From Marinifilum sp. D714 (GTDB taxonomy: Bacteria > Bacteroidota > Bacteroidia > Bacteroidales > Marinifilaceae), in the NCBI RefSeq assembly GCF_030851345.1, contig NZ_JALPNU010000009.1, positions 62,001-126,000 of the forward strand: 64,000 nucleotides of DNA. Reading direction: 5' to 3'. The notes under the pieces are model-generated. The model had not been told where the DNA came from. It saw only the letters and a program-made list of their open reading frames with translations, and ran no database searches. A program made the position numbers and the translations under genes. Below, in pieces: positions 1-7,701 of the stretch (positions are counted from its first letter, which is position 1; every line of letters starts with the position of its first letter).

Positions 1-108
1 ATTAATAATAGGGTACTGAAACCGCTTAAATATGCAGTGTTTCAGGTAAAACCAAAAAATGGAGAGATCATGTATCGCAAAAATTTTTTATTGGGTTATA
101 ATTTTTAG
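1..108 (+). CDS. 3' end of a truncated gene, function unknown
   Basis: Frame 1 is open from the window edge to a TAG at 106-108 and encodes 35 residues ending in KNFLLGYNF. There is no start codon in view, so this would be the C-terminus of a protein whose body lies outside the window. The lysine/tyrosine-rich stretch has ordinary amino-acid composition, but 35 codons is too short to recognise a family or exclude chance. Confidence 0.4.
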   Translation: MNNRVLKPLKYAVFQVKPKNGEIMYRKNFLLGYNF

Positions 109-185
109 TTTTGTAGAAGTTACAACTTTATTTTGGTAAATACTTGCTCTTAATTTAGATTTTATAAAAAGATAATATCCTGAAT

Positions 186-1010
186 ATGAATGCCTCTAAA
201 TATTGTTTTGAAAGCTATGATGAAATAAAGAATGTCTCTGCTAAAGATGGGAAAATAAGCTTTTTTGTTTTCAATAGCAGATCACGTTCCTGGGTTCCAT
301 ACTTTGTTTATTTGCCACCCAATTTTTCTAAAGAAAGAAACTATCCTTTGATACTTTTTATGCATGGACAAGGTGGAGATGAGACAACTTTTAATAAATA
401 CGTTAATGAAGAACAGCTTAATAAATGGATACTGGATGGAGAAATTGAACCTGTTGTAATTGCTGGAATACGAGGAGATAATGATAGAGAGAATGTGCAA
501 TGGTTTACCCCAGAGAATGAAAGTTTAATTGCAGATGGTCAACTAGGAGAGTTTGTCCAGTATTGTCAGAGGAACTTTAATGCAGGTGTTGAAAAGAAAG
601 CTATTTCAATAGAAGGACATTCTCGTGGTGCAGCAGGAGCCATTCATTATTATTTGAAATATCCGGGAAAGTTTGTTTCAGTTGTTGGAATAGGATATGT
701 TAGCGATTATACTTTACCATCAAATAAAAAATTAGCATTACAAAATCTGGAATTATTAAAGGAATTACAAATTCCATTGCGATTGGAGATCGGTACAGAA
801 GATAGCTTTGTACTGACTAAGAATCGCAGATGCATTTACGATTTGCATGACTATTTGAACGAATTAGATTTGGAGCATGAATTTGAAGTTTTACATGGGG
901 TAGAGCATAGGTTCGATTACTTTTGGCATTATTATACCGACGAAGGATTGATTAATGGATTACGACATCTAAAATTTCATGAGAAGGCCAGAAAACTTTT
1001 AAAGAAGTAA
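186..1010 (+). CDS. alpha/beta hydrolase, esterase-like
   Basis: 274-residue cytoplasmic-looking protein with no signal peptide. It shows the alpha/beta hydrolase layout: an oxyanion-hole segment HGQGG near residues 60-64, the nucleophile elbow GHSRG at 144-148 (Ser146), an acid candidate in GTEDSF near 207, and a C-terminal His in GVEHRFDYFWHYY. It resembles the putative esterase/PHB-depolymerase-like group of prolyl-oligopeptidase-type hydrolases. The substrate cannot be read from the sequence. It stands alone upstream of a MORN-like repeat gene with a 43 bp gap, so co-transcription is possible. Confidence 0.75.
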   Translation: MNASKYCFESYDEIKNVSAKDGKISFFVFNSRSRSWVPYFVYLPPNFSKERNYPLILFMHGQGGDETTFNKYVNEEQLNKWILDGEIEPVVIAGIRGDNDRENVQWFTPENESLIADGQLGEFVQYCQRNFNAGVEKKAISIEGHSRGAAGAIHYYLKYPGKFVSVVGIGYVSDYTLPSNKKLALQNLELLKELQIPLRLEIGTEDSFVLTKNRRCIYDLHDYLNELDLEHEFEVLHGVEHRFDYFWHYYTDEGLINGLRHLKFHEKARKLLKK

Positions 1011-1053
1011 CTTTAGGAATGAATATTGCTGCATCCACTTAAAACACATTAAT

Positions 1054-2136
1054 ATGAAACCAAATCTACTTTTACTCTTTTGTTTGATCTTTTTTTCCTC
1101 TTTAAGTTATGGACAAAAAACAGTTTACTTCGATGAAAATTGGCTTTCGATAGAAAAAGCTGATGCCAAATACTATAGCGTTATTTATCCCATTTCTGAA
1201 GGTAAATATCAGGTTAAAGATTATACAATTTCAGGTACATTACTATCCGAAACGGATTATTTGCCAAAAGTTGAATTTATAGAGTGGGAAAAATTGTATG
1301 AAAAAGGATTTCAGGAGTTAGCAGTTGAAGATGGCAAGAGTACAGAATATTTTCCTAATGGAAATAAAAAGAAGCAGTTTTCCTATAAAAAGGGAGTGCA
1401 GGAAGGAAATATTCGTTTATGGACCGAAGACGGTAAATTACTACGAGATTTTATTGCACAAAACAACATTGCCAATGGATTGTATCTAGAATATTATCCG
1501 AATGGAAAGGCTAGTTTATCGGTAAACTTTAAAAACGATACTTTAAATGGACCAGCTGCCTATTATTACTCAAATGGGGCATTCTCGCAAAAAGGAAACT
1601 TTAAAAAGGGTAAAAAAAATGGGAAATGGACTTATTGGTCGGAGAAAGGTGAAGTGGTTGGTACAGAAACCTATCGGAATAGTTTTTTTATTGAAGGACC
1701 GGATATCAATATCGGTTTTCCAAAAGGAAATTGGTGTTTGGAAGATCAATTTAAGGATGGTAAGCTGATGAACTTTGTTTTTTCCAGAAGTGCAGCTGTT
1801 GAAACACTAAAAAGCGGAGTTGTGCCGTCTTGTATTTTGTCTTTGGAATATATCGGAGAAGAAAATAAACTACTCGACTACTCATCATTTAAAAGAAGAA
1901 GGTTAACTGTTGATATTCACAAGGTAATTGCAAAGGAACAAGAATTATTTTCGTTAGATAATTCAATGGGGTATTTGGGTTCCTATAATGATGATGAATC
2001 GAAGAAACACACGGTTGTAGTTTTTCATACTATCCAAAAAGGAATTGGTGTTGAAATGATTCTTGATATCAGACATGAAGATTACGAGAATTTAAAGAAA
2101 GAGGTAGTTTATATTTTAAGATCCATTAAAAAATAA
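1054..2136 (+). CDS. secreted YwqK/MORN-variant repeat protein
   Basis: 360 residues beginning with a signal peptide (MKPNLLLLFCLIFFSSLSYG, cleavage before QKTV). Residues about 95-210 hold four or five copies of the MORN-variant repeat: YFPNGNKKKQFSYKKG, YYPNGKASLSVNFKND, YYSNGAFSQKGNFKKG and a last WTYWSEKGEVVGTETY. Bacteroidota proteins of this type are often labelled YwqK-family antitoxin after a Bacillus protein, but the signal peptide makes an antitoxin role here unlikely. The C-terminal 140 residues are not recognisable. A cell-envelope location is inferred. Only 5 bp separates it from the MOSC gene. Confidence 0.7.
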   Translation: MKPNLLLLFCLIFFSSLSYGQKTVYFDENWLSIEKADAKYYSVIYPISEGKYQVKDYTISGTLLSETDYLPKVEFIEWEKLYEKGFQELAVEDGKSTEYFPNGNKKKQFSYKKGVQEGNIRLWTEDGKLLRDFIAQNNIANGLYLEYYPNGKASLSVNFKNDTLNGPAAYYYSNGAFSQKGNFKKGKKNGKWTYWSEKGEVVGTETYRNSFFIEGPDINIGFPKGNWCLEDQFKDGKLMNFVFSRSAAVETLKSGVVPSCILSLEYIGEENKLLDYSSFKRRRLTVDIHKVIAKEQELFSLDNSMGYLGSYNDDESKKHTVVVFHTIQKGIGVEMILDIRHEDYENLKKEVVYILRSIKK

Positions 2137-2141
2137 TTTCT

Positions 2142-2768
2142 ATGAAAGTAGTGTCGACTAATAAAGGAACATCAGTAGAAATCAATTATCATGGAAAGCT
2201 AGTGAATACAGGCATGTATAAATTTCCGGTTGATGAGGGGATTTATTTGGGCAAAGAGGATGTTAAAGATGATTTTGTAATTGACAGAAGGTATCATGGT
2301 GGAGTAGACAAAGCATGTTATTGGTATTCTACAAAGCATTATGATTTTTGGAAGGATAGATTTCCTGATTTGGAATGGAATTATGGCATGTTTGGTGAAA
2401 ACCTAAGTATTTCAGAATTGGATGAAGGAGAGGTGAAAATTGGTGATGTGTATGAGATTGGTGAATGTTTGGTACAAGTTACTCAACCAAGACAGCCATG
2501 TTTTAAACTAAATTATCGATTCTCTTGTGATACCATGGTAAAAGAATTTATTGAGGCTGGTTTTCCTGGCATATATATTCGTGTTTTACGTGAGGGAACC
2601 ATATATAATGGAGATGAGCTGATTTTGAAAGAACGAAATGAGCAAAGTTTGTCGGTTCGTGAAGTTTATCAATTGCTTTATCAGGAGGATAAAAATCCCA
2701 TACTTCTTCAAAAGGCAATTGAAGATAAAGCATTAGCAGCCAGTTGTAGAAAAGATTTAAGCAAATAA
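2142..2768 (+). CDS. MOSC domain protein, YiiM-like
   Basis: 208-residue soluble protein with the MOSC (molybdenum cofactor sulfurase C-terminal) fold signature. It has an HGGVDKACYWYSTKHY segment near residues 50-65, MFGENLSI near 88, a GDVYEIG strand and the PRQPCFKLNYRF motif carrying the conserved cysteine. YiiM-type members act in molybdenum-dependent reduction of N-hydroxylated bases in E. coli; that role is family knowledge and is not shown here. It lies 5 bp after the MORN-like gene and ends at a strong terminator. Confidence 0.85.
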   Translation: MKVVSTNKGTSVEINYHGKLVNTGMYKFPVDEGIYLGKEDVKDDFVIDRRYHGGVDKACYWYSTKHYDFWKDRFPDLEWNYGMFGENLSISELDEGEVKIGDVYEIGECLVQVTQPRQPCFKLNYRFSCDTMVKEFIEAGFPGIYIRVLREGTIYNGDELILKERNEQSLSVREVYQLLYQEDKNPILLQKAIEDKALAASCRKDLSK

Positions 2769-2797
2769 AAAAAGGACGGGGCACCGTCCTTTTTTTA
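2767..2797. terminator. bidirectional intrinsic terminator
   Basis: Stem GGACGG (2774-2779), loop GGCA, CCGTCC (2784-2789), flanked by A7 on the left and T8 on the right. It can end both the MOSC gene on + and the lipoprotein gene on -. Confidence 0.85.
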
Positions 2798-2817
2798 TTA
2801 TTGGGAATATTATACCT

Positions 2818-3579
2818 CTAGCTTCCTAGTATTATATCTCTAACCAAAGCTTCAGCATCAACAGCACTAACATCCATATTGAAACCGATTTTGTAGATCA
2901 AACCATTGTACCAAGCGTAATATTGGTAAGATCCTGTTGATTCTTTATAAATTCTTTTGTCTGCTTCTACATATTTGTAATAGTCAAACATTCGTGGCCA
3001 CATGATATCATCCGACTTAGGCAAATAGTATAAAGTATCTGTATCGGTTAATTTTAAGTTCTGGTATCTTCTTTTTTCCAGATCTTCTCTCAAAGTTTCC
3101 AATTGCTTTTCACTCATTTCATCAAATGGATTGTTAGGGTGTTGAGTTACTGAAATGGTAAAGAAATCTTTAAAATTGGCCGCATAACTTTCATCATTCT
3201 CCAGATATGAGATTTGAATTTGAAATACGAGTTTATTTTTATCATTCCATGAGGTAACTATATTTGCTTTCTGAGTATTTACGTCAAAAGGCAATTCTGA
3301 TGAGGAAATAAGAGTTATTTTATTTCTCATTTCAGCAGGAATTCTGTTTAAAGCCTGACCAATGCTCACAGGTATATAGTAGTCAACACTTTCTCTTTCC
3401 TTCAATATATTAAAATCGTAATTGTAAGTGTGATCGTAGCCTTCAACCTTGCTTAAGCCAACTAATAACTCTTCATTCGGATCTATAAAACCAGTGTGTT
3501 TGTCATTTTCCGAACAAGATATTATTCCAATGAATAATAGTGCAATACTAAGGTATTGGTAGGATTTTTTGATATTCAT
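2818..3579 (-). CDS. lipoprotein of unknown function
   Basis: 253 residues. The N-terminus is a lipoprotein signal (hydrophobic stretch ending LLFIGIISC, lipobox Cys about 22) followed by acidic SENDK, as in Bacteroidota lipoproteins exported beyond the inner membrane. The rest is soluble and charged, with a DxTYNYD segment and many aromatic residues in the C-terminal third (YYKYVEADKRIYKESTGSYQYYAWYNGLIYKIGF). I do not recognise the family. It converges on the MOSC gene and has no partner on the same strand. Confidence 0.65.
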   Translation of the reverse strand: MNIKKSYQYLSIALLFIGIISCSENDKHTGFIDPNEELLVGLSKVEGYDHTYNYDFNILKERESVDYYIPVSIGQALNRIPAEMRNKITLISSSELPFDVNTQKANIVTSWNDKNKLVFQIQISYLENDESYAANFKDFFTISVTQHPNNPFDEMSEKQLETLREDLEKRRYQNLKLTDTDTLYYLPKSDDIMWPRMFDYYKYVEADKRIYKESTGSYQYYAWYNGLIYKIGFNMDVSAVDAEALVRDIILGS

Positions 3580-3713
3580 AATTGTATGATAATTGAATTC
3601 ACAATGAACAATACAAACTTACGTAAAAAAAGAATTTATGTTTTCTTTTTGTTTAAGATTTAATAATCTTACCGAAAAATTATTTATAACAACTTAATGA
3701 GAGTTCTTCTAAT

Positions 3714-5231
3714 TTACTCTTGATTAGCCAATTCTATGGCAGTAAGAAAAATTAAACTACTTACTTTTTTAATGGCTTCATAATCTATTTTATCAGGAGT
3801 ATCGGTGGTTTTGTGATAATCATTGTGTAATCCGTTAAAATAAAAGACTGCAGGTATGTTTCTTTTTACAAATGACGCATGATCTGATGCAGAATAGAGA
3901 AAATTATCTGCAGTATCGTAGGAATAATCCAACTCGAGTTTTGGATATTGATTGTTTATACTATCAGTAATGGTTTTAAGCTTTGGGTTCAGATGATTTG
4001 CTCCAAGTAGGTATACAAAATTAGTATTCTCATGTCTATCATCTATTCTACCTAACATATCAATATTTAAATTAGCTTTAATATTGTCATGTGGAAACGT
4101 TTTATTTTCGACAAAATATTTTGATCCCAGCAGACCTTTTTCTTCCCCCGAAAAAGTGGCAAATAATATGCTTCTTTTCAGTTTTAACCCTGAATTTACT
4201 GCCTTTTTTAATGTTCTGGCAATTTCAATTAATGAAGCTGTACCCGAAGCATTATCGTTAGCTCCATAAAATATTTTTTTTCCGTTTGCACCTACATGGT
4301 CATAGTGAGCGCTAATAACAATGTATTCATCTTTTTTCTCGGAGCCAGGGATACAAGCAATTACATTTTCGGTTGATTGTGAGTTGTAAGTATTGGAGAA
4401 CTCAAGATCAATAGTCAATTTATTTTTATATTTAATCTCTAATGGGTTTCCAGCGATACATTTTTTAAGATTTTTTAGTTTTACATTAAGGATTTTCGCT
4501 ACAACTTTTTCGCTTATTGGACCTTGATAAGTTGTTCTCAACCTTTCAAAACCATGATACAATTTACCTTGTGATATTGAATCGAAAGGATTCTTTTTTT
4601 CAAAAATACTTGGGTCTAGTAATTGATTTCTACTAAACATCTTCTTTTGTCGTTGTATAATGTTTTGTATTTGGTGTGGATTATTTGGATTACAATAAAA
4701 TACAATCTTGGCTTTCGTTTCCTTCATTATATCAATAGCCTTGGCTGGTCCAGCATAAAGGTTTGAGGTTAGAAAAAGAACCGCTTTATCGGAATAATCC
4801 TTATTCTTAAAAATGCTATCTTGAGCTAATCCAATAAATACCAATTCAATCTTGTTGCGTTTTAAATTAGAATAACCTGTTATTGAAAAATCTTCGTAGG
4901 CTTTATATTCATTTTCATTAATTGACAGTTTAATTATTGGAATATACTTTTTATAAACAGAGAAATCTTGAAAATAACTTAGGCTATCTGTTTTAAACTG
5001 ATAGCTAATTAATCCGGCTTCCTTAAATTGCTTGTAAATATACGCAGCAGCTAATTTTTGTCCAGGTTTAGCAGTTTCCCTTCCTTCCATTTTCTCAGAA
5101 GCTAGTTCATAAACATCTTTTTTGATGTTTTCAGCTGAAATTTTTTGTGATAGATCAATCACATCAATTTGCTGAGCAATTATCTTAAAAGAAATTAAAA
5201 AACAGATTGATAGAGCTGTAAATATCTTCAT
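3714..5231 (-). CDS. secreted M28 family zinc aminopeptidase
   Basis: 505 residues with a signal peptide (cleavage near residue 20, IIAQ). The C-terminal half is a peptidase family M28 catalytic domain with all expected co-catalytic zinc ligands visible: His309 in SAHYDHVG, bridging Asp326 in GANDNASG, Glu363/Glu364 in SGEEKG (general base and ligand), Asp391 in NIDMLG and His473 in DYHKTTDTPD. Residues about 110-290 fit a protease-associated-type insertion between the N-terminal helix region and the catalytic domain. The probable role is release of N-terminal residues from peptides in the periplasm or outside the cell. Monocistronic. Confidence 0.9.
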   Translation of the reverse strand: MKIFTALSICFLISFKIIAQQIDVIDLSQKISAENIKKDVYELASEKMEGRETAKPGQKLAAAYIYKQFKEAGLISYQFKTDSLSYFQDFSVYKKYIPIIKLSINENEYKAYEDFSITGYSNLKRNKIELVFIGLAQDSIFKNKDYSDKAVLFLTSNLYAGPAKAIDIMKETKAKIVFYCNPNNPHQIQNIIQRQKKMFSRNQLLDPSIFEKKNPFDSISQGKLYHGFERLRTTYQGPISEKVVAKILNVKLKNLKKCIAGNPLEIKYKNKLTIDLEFSNTYNSQSTENVIACIPGSEKKDEYIVISAHYDHVGANGKKIFYGANDNASGTASLIEIARTLKKAVNSGLKLKRSILFATFSGEEKGLLGSKYFVENKTFPHDNIKANLNIDMLGRIDDRHENTNFVYLLGANHLNPKLKTITDSINNQYPKLELDYSYDTADNFLYSASDHASFVKRNIPAVFYFNGLHNDYHKTTDTPDKIDYEAIKKVSSLIFLTAIELANQE

Positions 5232-5408
5232 GTAATAATGATTTTAAATCGAGTTATTGGTCAATTGTGAATTTAATAAAATAAATCTCCTTTTAGGTAA
5301 ATTGGTCATAAAAGATGTACACAAGGATATTTCATTAAGCACTGATAAAGTCGTAAATTTATAGTATACAACTAATAAGGTATATTTCAATATCAAAAAT
5401 GGTATAAA

Positions 5409-6128
5409 ATGAACTTTAGTTTAATATACGGTTTAGTTTTGCTAATTACTGGTATTGTTATTCCTGTGAGACAAAATGTTCAGAATATGGATTTTAAAGA
5501 GCTGAGGTTTAAAATGGTGGCTGAACAGATAAAATCCCGGGGAATAAATGACTCCGAAGTAATTGCAGCCATGCAAAAAGTAAAACGACATTTGTTTGTG
5601 CCCCATTATTTGCAGAACTATGCTTATCAAGATCGTCCACTACCAATTGGACATGGACAAACTATTTCACAACCATATATTGTTGGATTGATGTCTCAAT
5701 TGCTAGAGGTGGAGGAAGGAGAGAAGCTATTGGAAATAGGAACAGGATCAGGTTATCAGGCCGCTATTCTGGGAGAATTGGGTGGCGAAGTATATAGTAT
5801 AGAGATTGTAAAACCGTTGCAAAAAAGAGCAGCTTTTGTTCTGGACTCTTTAAACTACGAAAATGTTAATACCCGATATGGTGACGGATATGTAGGTTGG
5901 CCGGAAAAAGCTCCTTTTGATGGTATAATAGTAACTTGTTCGCCAACAAAAATACCACAAGCTTTGATTGATCAGTTGGCTGAAGGAGGTAAGCTTGTGA
6001 TTCCTGTTGGATTGAAACATGTGAAGAAATTGGTTCTTCTGGAAAAAAAGAATGGCAAAGTGATTCAACGCAATGTTATACCCGTTAGGTTTGTGCCAAT
6101 GGTTGATGAAGATGGAAATATGTATTAA
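5409..6128 (+). CDS. pcm: protein-L-isoaspartate O-methyltransferase with N-terminal hydrophobic leader
   Basis: 239 residues. The enzyme methylates L-isoaspartyl residues with S-adenosylmethionine so that damaged Asp/Asn sites can be repaired. The PIMT signature is clear: PIGHGQTISQPYIVGLM near 79-95, SAM-binding motif LLEIGTGSGYQAAIL at 107-121 and a post-I acidic loop YSIEIVKPL. Residues 3-20 (FSLIYGLVLLITGIVIPV) form a hydrophobic leader that classical cytosolic Pcm lacks; an alternative start at Met27 would remove it. Divergent from the M28 peptidase gene, so its promoter lies in 5232-5408. Confidence 0.9.
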   Translation: MNFSLIYGLVLLITGIVIPVRQNVQNMDFKELRFKMVAEQIKSRGINDSEVIAAMQKVKRHLFVPHYLQNYAYQDRPLPIGHGQTISQPYIVGLMSQLLEVEEGEKLLEIGTGSGYQAAILGELGGEVYSIEIVKPLQKRAAFVLDSLNYENVNTRYGDGYVGWPEKAPFDGIIVTCSPTKIPQALIDQLAEGGKLVIPVGLKHVKKLVLLEKKNGKVIQRNVIPVRFVPMVDEDGNMY

Positions 6129-6139
6129 CCTGAATTCGA

Positions 6140-6646
6140 TTATTGATTTGATTTCTTATAAATCCCTTGAAATTGAATATTCCAACTCTTCCCACCATCA
6201 ATAGTTGATTCCCAAACTTGTTTTACATTACCATTTGTTAGCTGTGTCCATGTTATTCTGTGTATAGAATTTGGTTCGCCCATATTAGAGTCCAAACCAC
6301 TAGTGAGAATCATTTTGCCATCAGAAAAAACACCTGTAAGAAGAAGGTTGTTGCCATTTTTATCAATCCAGATTTGATGCCATTTGGCTGTTTTTGAATT
6401 GTAGAAACTGTAGCTGGTACCAGTGAAGTTTTCCTTCTCAGAAACCCAATTCTCCTGAATTACATTTTTATTTTGGAGAAATACAATTGTATTTTTGCCA
6501 ACTAAATTTTCTTCTGTATAAACATCCCACTCTCCAACCCAAAAGTCGAACTGTCGATTTGGATCAATAGTTGGCTTTTTTTCTTGCGCCAATGTAGAGT
6601 GGGGAATGTACATTACTGCAATAATTAGGATCAGAAATGATTTCAT
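6140..6646 (-). CDS. secreted DUF1579-like lipocalin-type protein
   Basis: 168 residues with a signal peptide ending at TLAQ (residue 21). The mature part opens with the pattern NRQFDFWVGEWDVY and continues with alternating strands (GTSYSFYNSKTAKWHQIWID, LLLTGVFSDGKMILTSG), like the DUF1579/calycin-type beta-barrel proteins. Function unknown. It is the last gene of a compact three-gene run (gaps 18 and 26 bp) with DUF302 and a DoxX-like membrane protein. Confidence 0.65.
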   Translation of the reverse strand: MKSFLILIIAVMYIPHSTLAQEKKPTIDPNRQFDFWVGEWDVYTEENLVGKNTIVFLQNKNVIQENWVSEKENFTGTSYSFYNSKTAKWHQIWIDKNGNNLLLTGVFSDGKMILTSGLDSNMGEPNSIHRITWTQLTNGNVKQVWESTIDGGKSWNIQFQGIYKKSNQ

Positions 6647-6664
6647 AGTTAAAGGATTTGTTAA

Positions 6665-7057
6665 TTAATCTTCGAGATAGGTAAGAGAACGCTCCAGTTT
6701 CTTCTTTAGCTCGATAGCAAATGGTTGCAACTCTTCGTTTTCAATTACATTAAAAGCTGCCGTTGGATCCATAATTGAAATATCTACATGGCCATTATCC
6801 TGTTCGATTACGGTAATATTACATGGCATCATGATTCCAATTTGATCTTCAACTTGGAATGCCTCGTAGGCAAATGTTGGATTACATGCACCAAGAATGC
6901 GATATTTTTTAAAATCAACATTAATTTTTTCTTTCAAAGTTGCTGTTACATCAATATCTGTTAAGATTCCAAATCCTTCAGTTTGAACAGCTTTGGTAAT
7001 TCGTTCAATAGCATCATCGAAGCTAAAGTTTGTACTTCTTTTAATATAGTAGCTCAT
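6665..7057 (-). CDS. DUF302 domain protein
   Basis: 130 residues, no signal peptide. The DUF302 pattern is present: FSFDDAIERITKAVQTEGFGILTDIDVTATLKEK at the N-terminus, YRILGACNPTFAYEAFQVEDQIGIMMPCNITVIEQ in the middle and VSIMDPTAAFNVIEN afterwards. Two cysteines (GACNP, MPCN) sit where the family places them. Members are small dimeric proteins of unknown biochemical role, often near redox or metal genes. Middle gene of the 7578-6140 operon. Confidence 0.85.
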   Translation of the reverse strand: MSYYIKRSTNFSFDDAIERITKAVQTEGFGILTDIDVTATLKEKINVDFKKYRILGACNPTFAYEAFQVEDQIGIMMPCNITVIEQDNGHVDISIMDPTAAFNVIENEELQPFAIELKKKLERSLTYLED

Positions 7058-7083
7058 ATTTTAAATTTTAGGTTCGTAATTGT

Positions 7084-7578
7084 TTATATATCATCCTTAA
7101 AACGATCTGTTTGCAGTCCTTTTCTTGGAGACATATCGCAAACTTTAAATAAAGTCCATATTAACACAGGAAATGATAAAATTCTAACATATCCTAGAAT
7201 GGGTTCATACTCTGGGCCCAATGGTCCTGGAATGTAATTCATAATCATAAAAATGCTTAATGGGATGAATAGTGCGAGAAGAATCATTAGTAATATGGCA
7301 GCTTCCTTGTATACGCGTCTGATTAATAAACCTACTCCACATATGATTTGGATGAATCCTGAAATGCTTGTAGCGGTATAGGTCGATTTAAAAATGGTTG
7401 AGAATAGATGGCTAAAAAATGTTGGGAACATAATATGTAATGCACCTACTATAATTGCAGCAATACCAAATGCAAAACGAAAGTGTTCGTTTCTGGAAAA
7501 AGCTTTTAGATAATTGCTGAATATTGAAACAATTCTAATAAGGATATAGCTTGATAATATCACAAGAATTAGAAGCAT
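7084..7578 (-). CDS. four-helix membrane protein, DoxX-like
   Basis: 164 residues with four predicted membrane helices: residues 1-20, about 35-55 (FAFGIAAIIVGALHIMFPTFF), 70-88 (GFIQIICGVGLLI) and 94-112 (AILLMILLALFIPLSIF). Size, topology and the small-residue-rich helices resemble the DoxX/DoxD family, but I see no diagnostic motif. It leads the operon with DUF302 and the DUF1579-like protein, so the three may share one envelope-related job. Confidence 0.6.
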   Translation of the reverse strand: MLLILVILSSYILIRIVSIFSNYLKAFSRNEHFRFAFGIAAIIVGALHIMFPTFFSHLFSTIFKSTYTATSISGFIQIICGVGLLIRRVYKEAAILLMILLALFIPLSIFMIMNYIPGPLGPEYEPILGYVRILSFPVLIWTLFKVCDMSPRKGLQTDRFKDDI

Positions 7579-7650
7579 GGTTGCATATTTTTATATTCTC
7601 ATCATCAAGTTACGAATTTGTTGTTCTGCTTGCAAATCAGACTATACTAT

Positions 7651-7680
7651 AAAAAAAGGATCACTTTTTCGTGATCCTTT
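7651..7680 (-). terminator. intrinsic terminator of the M56 receptor gene
   Basis: Stem AAAGGATCAC / GTGATCCTTT with a TTTTTC loop. The A7 at 7651-7657 reads as the U-tract on the - strand, 20 bp past the stop of the M56 gene. Confidence 0.8.
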
Positions 7681-7701
7681 CTATATATTGATATTGAATT
7701 T

